Source of the DNA: Anaerolineaceae bacterium
Lineage (GTDB): Bacteria; Chloroflexota; Anaerolineae; Anaerolineales; Anaerolineaceae
Direction: 5' to 3'
Assembly: GCA_014860845.1 (NCBI GenBank)
Contig: JACZIY010000603.1
Span: forward strand, 1 to 10,083
DNA length: 10,083 nt
Shown: positions 1 to 7,580 of the stretch, piece after piece
Layout: each line of letters opens with the position of its first letter
How positions within the stretch are numbered: position 1 is the first letter of the stretch
The notes under the pieces: model-generated
What the model was told of the DNA's origin: nothing
What the model saw: the letters and a program-made list of their open reading frames with translations, nothing else
Databases searched by the model: none
Made by a program: the position numbers and the translations under genes

Positions 1-1
1 A

Positions 2-235
<234 letters not shown>

Positions 236-256
236 TTATCTATTTTTGATCATTAC

Positions 257-286
257 AAAAAAACTCCCAATTACGGGAGTTTTTTA
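257..286. terminator. Bidirectional intrinsic terminator between eno and the alpha/beta hydrolase gene
   Basis: The perfect inverted repeat ACTCCC (263-268) and GGGAGT (275-280) encloses a 6-base loop. It is preceded by seven A's and followed by a T run, so each strand gives a G/C-containing hairpin followed by a U tract. It lies 21 bases after the eno stop and about 65 bases after the stop of the converging minus-strand gene. It should end transcription from both sides. Confidence 0.9.
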
Positions 287-350
287 ATTGAACGGATAAA
301 AAAAATTTTATATTAATCTGAAATAATCACACACTCTTAATCTGCTCGTA

Positions 351-1319
351 TTATGGTAATTGATTTATATAAGTTTCAACTGCATTCATGAAATCTATTG
401 GACATTCCTCCTGTGGCACATGTCCACAATCTGGAATAACAACCAGTGAGGCATTTTTTAATTCTGAAGCTAATTGAATACTCTGGTCTGCGGGAATAAT
501 CTTGTCATCAGCTCCAGTAATCACCAATACTGGCATTAATATTTCTGAGATCCGAGAATCAAGATCGTTTTCACCATTTGCCTTGGTAAACTCCCAAAGA
601 CCAACATCCCATCGATCAACTGAGAGAGGTTTTTGATAGTTTACCAAATCCTCTTCGCTTATTTTTTCTGGATCCGACCAGGCAAGCTCAAGAATTTCAA
701 GCCCTCGCTCCCGTATTGTTCGAACAAGGACAGGTCCCAAACGATCCATTTGTGGTAGATTAAGCAGTGGTTTAATCCATGTTGGGGCACCTCCACCGCC
801 ATAGACTGCTGGACTGATGAGAATTAATCCGTCTATTCGATCTGGGTATTCCAATGCTGTCTGTAGAGAAATAGTTCCACCAGCTGAATTCCCAACCAAT
901 ATGATTTTTTCAGCTTTTTTTGACTCTATAAATGCCCATAAAATTTGAGACTGATATTCCAATAAATAAGGATTGTTATCCACATCCTCAAATGGAAGTA
1001 CCCTTTCGGTCAAACCAAAACCGGGGCGATCATAAGCCAAAACTGAACCAAAGGTTGAAAAAGGTTCCATCACTTTTTGCCAACTGTAAGTACTTGAACC
1101 AAATCCATGTAATAAAATAATCAATGTTTCGCTATCATTTTGGATTTCCTGATAATGGATATCAACCCCATTAATCTCCATAAACTGACTATCAGAATAA
1201 ACCAATGACTCCATGGGTTGGATCCCATCTAAAGGTGGTAAAGGAATGATTAAAGGACCAAATACAATGAAAAGGATAATTAAGATGATGAACAAACCGA
1301 GTGGATTAATTTTTTTCAT
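351..1319 (-). CDS. Membrane-anchored alpha/beta hydrolase
   Basis: This is a 322-residue alpha/beta-hydrolase-fold protein. Residues 8-29 are a strongly hydrophobic segment after a short Lys-containing start, so it is probably an N-terminal membrane anchor or uncleaved signal that places the enzyme outside the membrane. The fold signatures follow in order: the HGFG oxyanion-loop motif (71-74), YDRPGFG (96-102), the nucleophile elbow GNSAGG with Ser145, the acid GADDKIIP with probable Asp272, and the base in CGHVP with His300. The triad is therefore complete. The substrate cannot be told from sequence; ester, lactone or haloalkane-like substrates are all compatible with the fold. The ATG has an AAAGGA-type ribosome site just upstream. 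It sits 85 bases after udgB on the same strand and may be read through from that operon, or may have its own weak promoter in the gap. It ends at the shared terminator. Confidence 0.9.
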   Translation of the reverse strand: MKKINPLGLFIILIILFIVFGPLIIPLPPLDGIQPMESLVYSDSQFMEINGVDIHYQEIQNDSETLIILLHGFGSSTYSWQKVMEPFSTFGSVLAYDRPGFGLTERVLPFEDVDNNPYLLEYQSQILWAFIESKKAEKIILVGNSAGGTISLQTALEYPDRIDGLILISPAVYGGGGAPTWIKPLLNLPQMDRLGPVLVRTIRERGLEILELAWSDPEKISEEDLVNYQKPLSVDRWDVGLWEFTKANGENDLDSRISEILMPVLVITGADDKIIPADQSIQLASELKNASLVVIPDCGHVPQEECPIDFMNAVETYINQLP

Positions 1320-1404
1320 GTGATCCTTTTATAAACCATTGTAATCAATAAGTCCTAACCATAAAAGCTTCCATGGAGTAAACATGATATAAATTTTATA
1401 CAAG

Positions 1405-2070
1405 CTACCTAATCAATTGATTTACTTTTATCCAGATTTTGTCAAACATCTCTATGGTCAATTTTCCAGTTTGTGTATTTTGCCGGCTGGGATGATAAGA
1501 AGAAATTAAATAAGGCAATTCACCAGGAAATTTATCCACTCTGCCATGATTGAATGGAAATTGTTGCTTTTGTTGAATCAGATCTGAATATATTCTTAAT
1601 ATGTGGTGTTGAGCAATAGCGCCTAAAGCTACCACCACCTTGAGATGTTTCATTAAGGATATCTCATGTTGTAAATAAGGAAGACAATTCTTAATTTCTG
1701 AAGGTGCGGGCTTGTTTTTCGGTGGAACACAGCGACACACCGCTGTGATGAATAGATTATCTAAAGTCAAATCATCATGAATATTTACTGACTCAGGTTG
1801 TGATGCAAATCCTGCACGAAACAATGCAGGATACAAAAAATCACCCGAAGCATCTCCTGTGAACATCCTTCCCGTACGATTGGAACCATGCGCCCCTGGC
1901 GCCAAACCTACAACCAATACCTGACCATCCAGATCGCCAAATCCAGGTACTGGTTTTCCCCAATAGTCCCAATCAAGATAAGCTTTCTTCTTTGTGAGAG
2001 CAATTTCCTCGCGCCAGCTCACCAAACGTTCACATAAACGACAATGGATTAATTCTTCATAGTTATTCAT
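1405..2070 (-). CDS. udgB: Family 5 (UDGb-type) uracil-DNA glycosylase, 4Fe-4S
   Basis: This enzyme removes uracil, and in the family also some deaminated purines, from DNA as the first step of base excision repair. Counted from the chosen ATG there are 221 residues. The motif GLAPGAHGSNRTGRMFTGD (about 55-73) and the late motif YHPSRQNTQTG (about 192-202) are the family 5 signatures and resemble Thermus UdgB closely. Four cysteines positioned as in 4Fe-4S UDGs are present: C10 and C13 in CRLC, one in AVCRC (about 112-114), and C129. A GTG at 2086-2088 would add six residues but has no ribosome site. The ATG at 2068-2070 has AGGGA ten bases upstream, so I prefer it. The gene follows queA by 28 bases (10 from the GTG) and is probably in the ruvB-queA operon. 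Family 4 UDG is less likely because of the RTGR and QNTQTG motifs. Confidence 0.93.
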   Translation of the reverse strand: MNNYEELIHCRLCERLVSWREEIALTKKKAYLDWDYWGKPVPGFGDLDGQVLVVGLAPGAHGSNRTGRMFTGDASGDFLYPALFRAGFASQPESVNIHDDLTLDNLFITAVCRCVPPKNKPAPSEIKNCLPYLQHEISLMKHLKVVVALGAIAQHHILRIYSDLIQQKQQFPFNHGRVDKFPGELPYLISSYHPSRQNTQTGKLTIEMFDKIWIKVNQLIR

Positions 2071-2080
2071 CCGATACAAT

Positions 2081-2085
2081 TCCCT
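2081..2085 (-). promoter_or_regulatory. Ribosome binding site choosing the udgB ATG start
   Basis: On the minus strand AGGGA precedes the ATG at 2068-2070 by ten bases, a slightly long spacing. The alternative GTG at 2086-2088 lies upstream of this site and has no purine-rich site of its own. This supports the shorter protein. Confidence 0.5.
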
Positions 2086-2098
2086 CACAATCTGAATG

Positions 2099-3118
2099 CT
2101 ATAAAATCAACATTGCATCCCCAAAAGAATAAAATCTATATTTCTCTTCAATTGCTAGTTGATACAATTCCAGTATTTTTTCTCTGCCAGTAAACGCACT
2201 GACAAGCATAATCAAGCTCGATTTCGGTAAGTGGAAATTCGTAATCATCGCTTGAACTACTTTAAATTCATAACCAGGTAGGATAAATATGTTGGTTGGA
2301 CCGGTATAGGCACCAATCACCTCACCTTCTCGGGCATATCTGGCACCAGTTTCAAGTGTTCTCACACTGGTAGTACCAACGGCTATGATCTTTCCCCCTT
2401 TCTTAGAAGTCTGGTTGATTAAATCAGCAGTATTTCTGTTGATTTCGCACCACTCTGTATGTATTTTATGTTTTACTGGATCATCCTCAGTCACAGGAGC
2501 AAAGGTATCTAATCCAACATGCAAAGTTATTTGGCAAAATTCAATGCCTTTTTTCGTTAATCGATCCATCAGTTCATTTGTAAAATGAAGGCCAGCGGTA
2601 GGCGCAGCGGCAGATCCAGTTTCTTTTGCATACACAGTTTGATATCGTCCCTGGTCTTGAAGAGGAGTATGAATATAAGGAGGAAGTGGCATCTGGCCAA
2701 TCTCTGGCAAATACTGATCAATTGAATCACTAAATTGAATAAGTCTTTCTGATCCTTCCAGGTTTTTAACGACATTAATTTTTATACCAACTTCCGTACT
2801 CAATTCCAAACCAGCATTAACTCGTTTACCCCCAACCAGACATTCCCATAGATGGTTTTCCCGTTTTTTGAGTAAAAGGATTTCTACTTTTCCTCCACTC
2901 GGTTTTCTGGCAAATAATCGTGCTGGAATTACCCTGGTTTGGTTGACAACTAATAAATCACCAGGGTTTAGAAATTCTTCAATTTCATAGAATTTCCGGT
3001 GCAGTAATACTTGTTCATTACGATCCCATACCAATAGGCGGGAATGATCTCGAGGCTCTACTGGTGTTTGGGCAATTCTTTCTTCTGGGAGGTGGTAATT
3101 AAAATCTTCAGTTTTCAA
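2099..3118 (-). CDS. queA: S-adenosylmethionine:tRNA ribosyltransferase-isomerase
   Basis: QueA transfers and isomerises the ribosyl part of S-adenosylmethionine onto 7-aminomethyl-7-deazaguanine in tRNA, giving epoxyqueuosine, the penultimate step of queuosine synthesis. The 339 residues match the usual family length. Family signatures are the N-terminal DFNYHLPEERIAQ, EPRDHSRLL (22-30), TAGLHFT in the middle, VGTTSVRTLE near residue 250 and TNFHLPKSSLIMLVSAF near the C-terminus. The start is TTG at 3116-3118. It gives exactly the family's conserved N-terminus (MKxxDFxYxLPEExIAQ) and has an AGG five bases upstream. It begins 9 bases after the ruvB stop, so the two are co-transcribed and probably translationally coupled. 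A ruvB-queA order is also common in Firmicutes, where tgt follows. Here tgt is absent and udgB takes its place. Confidence 0.97.
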   Translation of the reverse strand: MKTEDFNYHLPEERIAQTPVEPRDHSRLLVWDRNEQVLLHRKFYEIEEFLNPGDLLVVNQTRVIPARLFARKPSGGKVEILLLKKRENHLWECLVGGKRVNAGLELSTEVGIKINVVKNLEGSERLIQFSDSIDQYLPEIGQMPLPPYIHTPLQDQGRYQTVYAKETGSAAAPTAGLHFTNELMDRLTKKGIEFCQITLHVGLDTFAPVTEDDPVKHKIHTEWCEINRNTADLINQTSKKGGKIIAVGTTSVRTLETGARYAREGEVIGAYTGPTNIFILPGYEFKVVQAMITNFHLPKSSLIMLVSAFTGREKILELYQLAIEEKYRFYSFGDAMLIL

Positions 3119-3127
3119 AATAACCTG

Positions 3128-4150
3128 TCATAACATGCGTGGTTGTTTATCATCTTCCGGATATACCAATCCCAAATGCTCATAAGCGATTCTGGTTGCT
3201 ACCCTTCCCTGACTCGTTCGATCCAAAAAACCTAATTGTAAAAGGTAAGGTTCTACAACATCCATAATCGTATCTGGTTCTTCACTGATTGAAGCTGCGA
3301 TCGTACTTAATCCAACCGGTCCCCCATTATACTTTTCGATTACAGTTCGTATGACACGACGATCAATTTCGTCCAAACCAAGGATGTCCACATTCAGCAA
3401 ATCCAATGCATCAATAGCTGTCTGGTAGGAAACTACCCCATTTGACCGAACCTGGGTATAGTCACGCACCCTGCGTAACAATCTTAATGCAACTCTGGGG
3501 GTTCCTCGAGCTCTTTTTGCGATTTCCTTTATTCCATCTATTTCATAAGGGACAGCGAGCATATTGGATGCCCGTTGAACAATTCTTTCCATCGAAATTT
3601 GATCGTAATAGTCTAAACGGTAAACAGCACCAAATCGCGCTCTTAATGGAGCAGTAACCAAAGCCAATCGGGTAGTTGCACCAATCACGGTAAATCTGGG
3701 TAATTTCAGCCGAATCGAACGAGCGCTTGGACCTTTACCAATAATAATATCGAGTGCGAAGTCTTCCATTCCAGGATAGAGAATTTCTTCAATCGCTCTC
3801 CCCAACCGGTGAATTTCATCAATAAAAAGAATATCTCCTGCGCGCAAGTTGGTCAGAATTGCAGCTAGATCTCCTGCTTTTTCGATAGCTGGACCGGAGG
3901 TAATCCGTATGTTTACACCCATTTCATTCGCTAATACATGGGATAATGTGGTTTTTCCTAAACCAGGTGGCCCATAAAAAAGGACGTGATCAAGCGACTC
4001 GTTGCGTTGTTTGGCTGCATCGATTAGAATGGATAAGTTCTCACGAACTAGATCCTGACCAATTACATCAGCCAGTGACGATGGTCGTAAAGTTTGATCC
4101 AGACGATCATCAGGTTTTTCTTCAGGACTAATCATTCTTTCATCGCTCAT
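3128..4150 (-). CDS. ruvB: Holliday junction branch migration ATPase RuvB
   Basis: RuvB is the hexameric AAA+ motor that, with RuvA, drives branch migration of Holliday junctions during recombinational repair. The protein has 340 residues, as is usual. Walker A is GPPGLGKT (60-67), Walker B is ILFIDEI (107-113), sensor I is GATTR (157-161), the arginine-finger region is PLRARFG (168-174), and sensor II is [15 protein letters not shown] (216-230). The winged-helix domain begins at YNGGPVGL (274-281). The sensor II region usually reads ANRLL; here it is ALRLL, an Asn to Leu change. The ATG matches the short DER-type N-terminus seen in other RuvB proteins. No Shine-Dalgarno is visible, and a perfect TATAAT lies seven bases upstream of the ATG, so the mRNA may be leaderless. 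The gene heads the ruvB-queA-udgB unit. ruvA and ruvC are not in the window. Confidence 0.98.
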   Translation of the reverse strand: MSDERMISPEEKPDDRLDQTLRPSSLADVIGQDLVRENLSILIDAAKQRNESLDHVLFYGPPGLGKTTLSHVLANEMGVNIRITSGPAIEKAGDLAAILTNLRAGDILFIDEIHRLGRAIEEILYPGMEDFALDIIIGKGPSARSIRLKLPRFTVIGATTRLALVTAPLRARFGAVYRLDYYDQISMERIVQRASNMLAVPYEIDGIKEIAKRARGTPRVALRLLRRVRDYTQVRSNGVVSYQTAIDALDLLNVDILGLDEIDRRVIRTVIEKYNGGPVGLSTIAASISEEPDTIMDVVEPYLLQLGFLDRTSQGRVATRIAYEHLGLVYPEDDKQPRML

Positions 4151-4157
4151 GTGTTCG

Positions 4158-4163
4158 ATTATA
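4158..4163 (-). promoter_or_regulatory. Candidate -10 box for a leaderless ruvB transcript
   Basis: On the minus strand a perfect TATAAT is followed by seven bases and then the ruvB ATG, which would put the transcription start at or next to the A of the ATG. No good -35 is seen at a 16-18 base spacing (CATCTC at 17) and there is no TGn extension. The call rests on the -10 box, its spacing and the missing ribosome site. Confidence 0.45.
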
Positions 4164-4183
4164 CCTTCAAAATTCTTCCAGAG

Positions 4184-5206
4184 ATGATATTTTTTCTTTC
4201 ACATTTCAACAATTTTAGGAAACAGAGAAATGGTATTTGCCTGTCGCTTATCATGGTTTTACTAATTTCAGCTTGTTCTCCTTCTACAATTGATTTGAGC
4301 AATCCAATTGGATTTGGATTATCGTCCAAAGCTGATGTGAATGAATGGTCAACTGAATTAGGGGCACAATGGTACTTTGATTGGTCAACAGTAGCGTCGC
4401 GCAGGTCGAAAGAATTAGAATATTGGCAAACCATACGTGTCAATCAGAATGGATATTCTCCACCCAGGGAAAAAATCGAATCGATTGCAAAAAAGTATTC
4501 AGGTTACACCTGGATTATCGGAAATGAACCAGATAACGCTTTCCAGGATAATACATCTCCAGAAAAGTATGCTCAAATTTATCACGAGCTATATACATTG
4601 ATAAAATCCAAAGACAGGAATGCCAAAATAGCAATCGCTGGAGTGAGTCAACCTACTCCAGCCAGACTAGCTTATCTCAATAAAGTCCTGGAGAGTTACG
4701 AACAACTGTACAACGAAAAATTACCCGTTGATTGGTGGAATATTCACGCATATGTTTTGAGAGAAGAAAAAGATTCCTGGGGTGCAGGTTTACCCGTCGG
4801 TTTATCCTTAGAAAACGGTGAACTTTATGAAATCGAGCAGCATGGTGATGTTTCCATTTTTCAGCAAAATCTGATCAATATTAGGAAATGGATGAAAGAA
4901 AATAATTATCAAGATACCCCCCTCGTAGTCACTGAGTACGGAATACTACTTCCTGAGGAATTTGGCTACTCTCAGGAATTCATCTCAAATTATTTGAATC
5001 ACACCAGCGAATGGATGTTAACCTATCAGGATGAGGAAATCGGATTTCCAGAAGATGATTATCGATTGGTTCAAAAATTTGCGTGGTTTAGTTTGAGCGA
5101 TCCCAATTTTCCTTCAGCCAATCTGGTAGATCTGGAGAAAATGACCCTGACCCAGGTTGGAGAATCCTATAAATTGTTTACCCAAAAATATTTTTCAGCC
5201 GAATAA
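4184..5206 (+). CDS. Secreted lipoprotein with clan-A glycoside hydrolase-like barrel
   Basis: This is a 340-residue protein counted from the ATG at 4184. The N-terminus has basic residues (FRKQR), a hydrophobic stretch and the lipobox LISAC with Cys31, so it should be cleaved by signal peptidase II and lipid-anchored outside the membrane. The mature part looks like a (beta/alpha)8 glycosidase of clan GH-A. GNEPDN holds a candidate acid/base Glu115 after Asn, DWWNIHAY carries His188 on a strand, and VTEYGI holds a candidate nucleophile Glu251. The general resemblance is to Asl1-like or GH39/GH5-type barrels, but the substrate is unknown. The frame is open upstream to 4094 inside ruvB, but those starts would bury the signal peptide, so I chose 4184 although its ribosome site is weak. 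It is divergent from ruvB across 33 bases and is followed by upp. Confidence 0.85.
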   Translation: MIFFLSHFNNFRKQRNGICLSLIMVLLISACSPSTIDLSNPIGFGLSSKADVNEWSTELGAQWYFDWSTVASRRSKELEYWQTIRVNQNGYSPPREKIESIAKKYSGYTWIIGNEPDNAFQDNTSPEKYAQIYHELYTLIKSKDRNAKIAIAGVSQPTPARLAYLNKVLESYEQLYNEKLPVDWWNIHAYVLREEKDSWGAGLPVGLSLENGELYEIEQHGDVSIFQQNLINIRKWMKENNYQDTPLVVTEYGILLPEEFGYSQEFISNYLNHTSEWMLTYQDEEIGFPEDDYRLVQKFAWFSLSDPNFPSANLVDLEKMTLTQVGESYKLFTQKYFSAE

Positions 5207-5230
5207 TTAATTCCTTTATTAATCATCACA

Positions 5231-5239
5231 TGCTATAAT
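5231..5239 (+). promoter_or_regulatory. Extended -10 promoter of upp
   Basis: TGC followed by a perfect TATAAT (5234-5239) forms an extended -10 element. The -35 region at a 17-base spacing (TTCCTT, 5211-5216) is weak, as often seen with extended -10 promoters. Transcription would start near 5246, giving a leader of about 25 bases that contains AGGAG (5258-5262), eight bases before the upp ATG. Confidence 0.7.
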
Positions 5240-5270
5240 GACGTCGATTATTTCATCAGGAGTTAACTAA

Positions 5271-5897
5271 ATGACCAGTTTGATGATTTCAAAACATCCT
5301 TTATTAGCCCATAAACTTTCGAAATTACGTGATGTAAAGACCGAACCAAAGAAATTCAGAGAGTTGGTACGGGAAATGGCAGGACTGTTAGCTTATGAAG
5401 CTACAGCTGATTTAAAAATTGATCCCATTGAAGTACAAACACCTCTCGAAATTGCACCTGGATTTGAGTTGTTAGAAAAAATTGGTCTGGTGCCAATCCT
5501 GAGGGCAGGTCTTGGGATGGTAGAAGGTATCTGGGAACTCATGCCATCTGCGGAAGTTTGGCATATTGGTATTTACCGAGATGAAAAAACATTGAAACCA
5601 GTTGAATATTACAATAAACTTCCAACAGAACCTACTGTTAGTGTATGTCTCGTATTGGATCCGATGTTGGCTACGGGTGGATCGGCTGTTGCTACAGTCG
5701 ATGTTCTCAAACGTTGGGGGGTAAATCGAATAAAATTTGTAGGCTTAATCGGAGCTCCCGAAGGAGTTGCGCATCTACAAAAACACCATCCGGATGTACC
5801 CATTTATCTGGCAGCATTAGATGATCATCTTAACGAAGTAGGTTATATTGTGCCTGGTCTTGGCGATGCTGGAGATCGCCAATTCGGGACTGGATAA
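5271..5897 (+). CDS. upp: Uracil phosphoribosyltransferase
   Basis: Upp makes UMP from uracil and PRPP in the cytoplasm (pyrimidine salvage). The 208 residues match the usual length. Visible family signatures are the N-terminal [14 protein letters not shown], the [10 protein letters not shown] segment (about 74-83), the PRPP-binding loop [12 protein letters not shown] (about 127-138) and the uracil-binding C-terminus [17 protein letters not shown]. The start is well supported by AGGAG at 5258-5262. The gene has its own extended -10 promoter in the 64-base gap after the lipoprotein gene, so it need not depend on that gene. It ends 6 bases from the stop of the converging membrane protein gene, with no terminator visible between them. 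Confidence 0.97.
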   Translation: MTSLMISKHPLLAHKLSKLRDVKTEPKKFRELVREMAGLLAYEATADLKIDPIEVQTPLEIAPGFELLEKIGLVPILRAGLGMVEGIWELMPSAEVWHIGIYRDEKTLKPVEYYNKLPTEPTVSVCLVLDPMLATGGSAVATVDVLKRWGVNRIKFVGLIGAPEGVAHLQKHHPDVPIYLAALDDHLNEVGYIVPGLGDAGDRQFGTG

Positions 5898-5903
5898 TAA
5901 GAT

Positions 5904-6656
5904 TTACGCAAATCTCAGCCCGGCCATTTTGAAAATTACCTGGCGTAATATCCAGGCAGGTATGAAAATCAATAAATGAACCAATACGGATACCACCAGT
6001 ACAAAGGATATGGAAAATAACCATTTATTGATCACAGGATAAATACGATCTACCATCCAACCTCCCAAGCCAGAAATGAAAACCACAGCCAGGATGATGA
6101 AAATAACGAGTATTATGATTTTCCAGGATTGACGATCTGCCTCCGATGGAACCATGGTTGTGCTTATCGCAAAAGCGAAATAAAACCACAGACCAAAATC
6201 GGTCATGTTGGGTAAATTTTTTAGGGCAATCAGGAAGGTACTTAAATTGGCTTCAAAAGTGGTACCAACGAGAGTTGTAAATCCCAATTTCTGTGTGCCG
6301 ATATAAGCCACAATAAACAAACCAATAATAAATGGAGCAAGCCCAATTAAAGAATCTCGTACAACATCACTTTTGGCTGTTTGAACAAATCCTAATCTTA
6401 TTTTCCCCTGTTTTGTGACCTCTGGAAGAAGCGATATCTTTTTCACTGGTACACGCAATATGATTGCCATAAATAAATGGCTGATTTCATGAATAAAAAC
6501 ACCTGGTAATAATAATATTGAAAAAATTCCAATTGCCAGGTTGGGTTTTCGTGTGAGTAATAATAAAATGATCTGTATTTCCCTTTGCAATAAGCGTTGG
6601 GCAAAAATCAAAACCAGAATGCTTACTGTAAAGAAAATAAAACCATCAAATTTCAA
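5904..6656 (-). CDS. Polytopic membrane protein with HExxH motif, peptidase M50B-like
   Basis: This is a 250-residue, very hydrophobic protein with roughly six membrane segments (about 6-19, 42-68, 103-120, 154-170, 179-197 and 213-240). The second segment carries HEISH (His56, Glu57, His60), the zinc-binding HExxH of membrane-embedded site-2-type proteases. A later segment boundary holds TTMVPSEADRQS with Asp174, in the place where M50 proteins have the Asp that completes the zinc site. GLAPFIIG (105-112) resembles the Gly-Pro stretch that follows in the family. No PDZ or CBS domain is seen. I infer an M50B-like putative metalloprotease of unknown substrate; an inactive relative is possible. 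The start is TTG at 6654-6656, as no ATG in frame lies before the HExxH. It begins 6 bases after the tpiA stop, so translational coupling with tpiA is likely. Confidence 0.75.
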   Translation of the reverse strand: MKFDGFIFFTVSILVLIFAQRLLQREIQIILLLLTRKPNLAIGIFSILLLPGVFIHEISHLFMAIILRVPVKKISLLPEVTKQGKIRLGFVQTAKSDVVRDSLIGLAPFIIGLFIVAYIGTQKLGFTTLVGTTFEANLSTFLIALKNLPNMTDFGLWFYFAFAISTTMVPSEADRQSWKIIILVIFIILAVVFISGLGGWMVDRIYPVINKWLFSISFVLVVSVLVHLLIFIPAWILRQVIFKMAGLRFA

Positions 6657-6662
6657 AAGTTC

Positions 6663-7418
6663 TCACTTTGCGGCCGCTTTAACGATTTCAATAAAATCAG
6701 GTTTTAAGGAAGCACCACCGACCAAGGCACCATCAATTTCAGGTTGAGAGAAGTAATCAAATGCATTGCTACCATTTACAGAGCCACCATATTGAACACG
6801 AATTGATTGAGCCACTCTTTCTCCAAAAATATTTTTCAGAGGTGTACGAATCGCCTGGAAAATGATGTCATTGGCTGTCACAGGATCACATGCCAGACCA
6901 GTGCCAATCGCCCACACAGGTTCATACGCAATGACAATTTTCTCAGCAAGTTCAGGACCAATATTTTGAAGTCCGATTTCCATCTGGCGGGTGATTACCT
7001 CCAAAGTCATTCCTTTTTGGTTTTCGTATAGGGTTTCACCCACACACATAATCGGAATAATATCGTTCGTTAAAGCAGCGATTACCCTTATATTAACGGT
7101 AACATCAGTCTCCCCAAAGAAGGATCTCCGTTCAGAATGACCAATAATCGCATATTTGGCAAATTCCTTAACCATTAATGGGGATATTTCACCAGTGAAA
7201 GCACCTTGCTTCTCCCAATGAATATTTTGAACACCAACCCCAATAGAACTATTTTTCAACATGGATGAAACTTTACTTAATGATGTAAAAGGAACACAAA
7301 AAACACTCTCAACAGATGAGATTTTTTCGATATCATTTTGCAATAATTTAACTAACGCTTCAGCTTCAGCGACAGTTTTATGCATCTTCCAGTTTCCAGC
7401 TACAATAGGTTTTCGCAT
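6663..7418 (-). CDS. tpiA: Triosephosphate isomerase
   Basis: TpiA interconverts dihydroxyacetone phosphate and glyceraldehyde 3-phosphate in glycolysis and gluconeogenesis (cytoplasmic dimer). The protein has 251 residues, full length. Lys11 in GNWKMH, His94 in IGHSERR and Glu166 in AYEPVWAIGTG form the catalytic set. The lid loop is AIGTG (170-174), and YGGSV (210-214) binds the phosphate. The ATG has GAGAGG six bases upstream on the minus strand. The promoter should lie in the 162-base gap shared with divergent rnpB. A TAAAAT lies there about 30 bases before the ATG, but without a convincing -35. The HExxH membrane protein gene follows after 6 bases. Confidence 0.98.
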   Translation of the reverse strand: MRKPIVAGNWKMHKTVAEAEALVKLLQNDIEKISSVESVFCVPFTSLSKVSSMLKNSSIGVGVQNIHWEKQGAFTGEISPLMVKEFAKYAIIGHSERRSFFGETDVTVNIRVIAALTNDIIPIMCVGETLYENQKGMTLEVITRQMEIGLQNIGPELAEKIVIAYEPVWAIGTGLACDPVTANDIIFQAIRTPLKNIFGERVAQSIRVQYGGSVNGSNAFDYFSQPEIDGALVGGASLKPDFIEIVKAAAK

Positions 7419-7545
7419 TTTTATCCTCTCGAAAATAGACTTATAAAGATATTTTACCCCAACCCGGTTTTGGAAAAAGAATTTTATTCACAATTGCTAG
7501 ATTCTTATGAATTTTGGTGGGGAGAAATTGTCACCAAGAAACCCA

Positions 7546-7574
7546 TTGACGATCTATACAAGAACGATTATGAT
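7546..7574 (+). promoter_or_regulatory. Sigma-70-type promoter of rnpB
   Basis: The -35 TTGACG (7546-7551) and the -10 TATGAT (7569-7574) each match consensus in five of six bases and are separated by exactly 17 bases. Six bases after the -10 lies A7581, the first base of the RNase P RNA P1 helix. Promoter and RNA boundary therefore support each other. It is the strongest promoter seen in the window, as expected for an abundant RNA. Confidence 0.88.
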
Positions 7575-7580
7575 GAATTT

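Noticed and set aside
1360..1385. Near-palindrome CTTCCATGGAG in the gap before the alpha/beta hydrolase gene, as a terminator or operator
   Set aside because: It has no loop and no U tract, and there is no second copy to suggest an operator.
4094..4183. Upstream start for the lipoprotein inside ruvB
   Set aside because: It would put 30 extra residues before a normal lipoprotein signal peptide and overlap ruvB. The ATG at 4184 gives a sensible signal with Cys31.
4159..4443. 94-codon minus-strand open frame opposite the lipoprotein
   Set aside because: It overlaps a well-supported coding gene, shows no motifs and has no ribosome site, so it is an antisense shadow.
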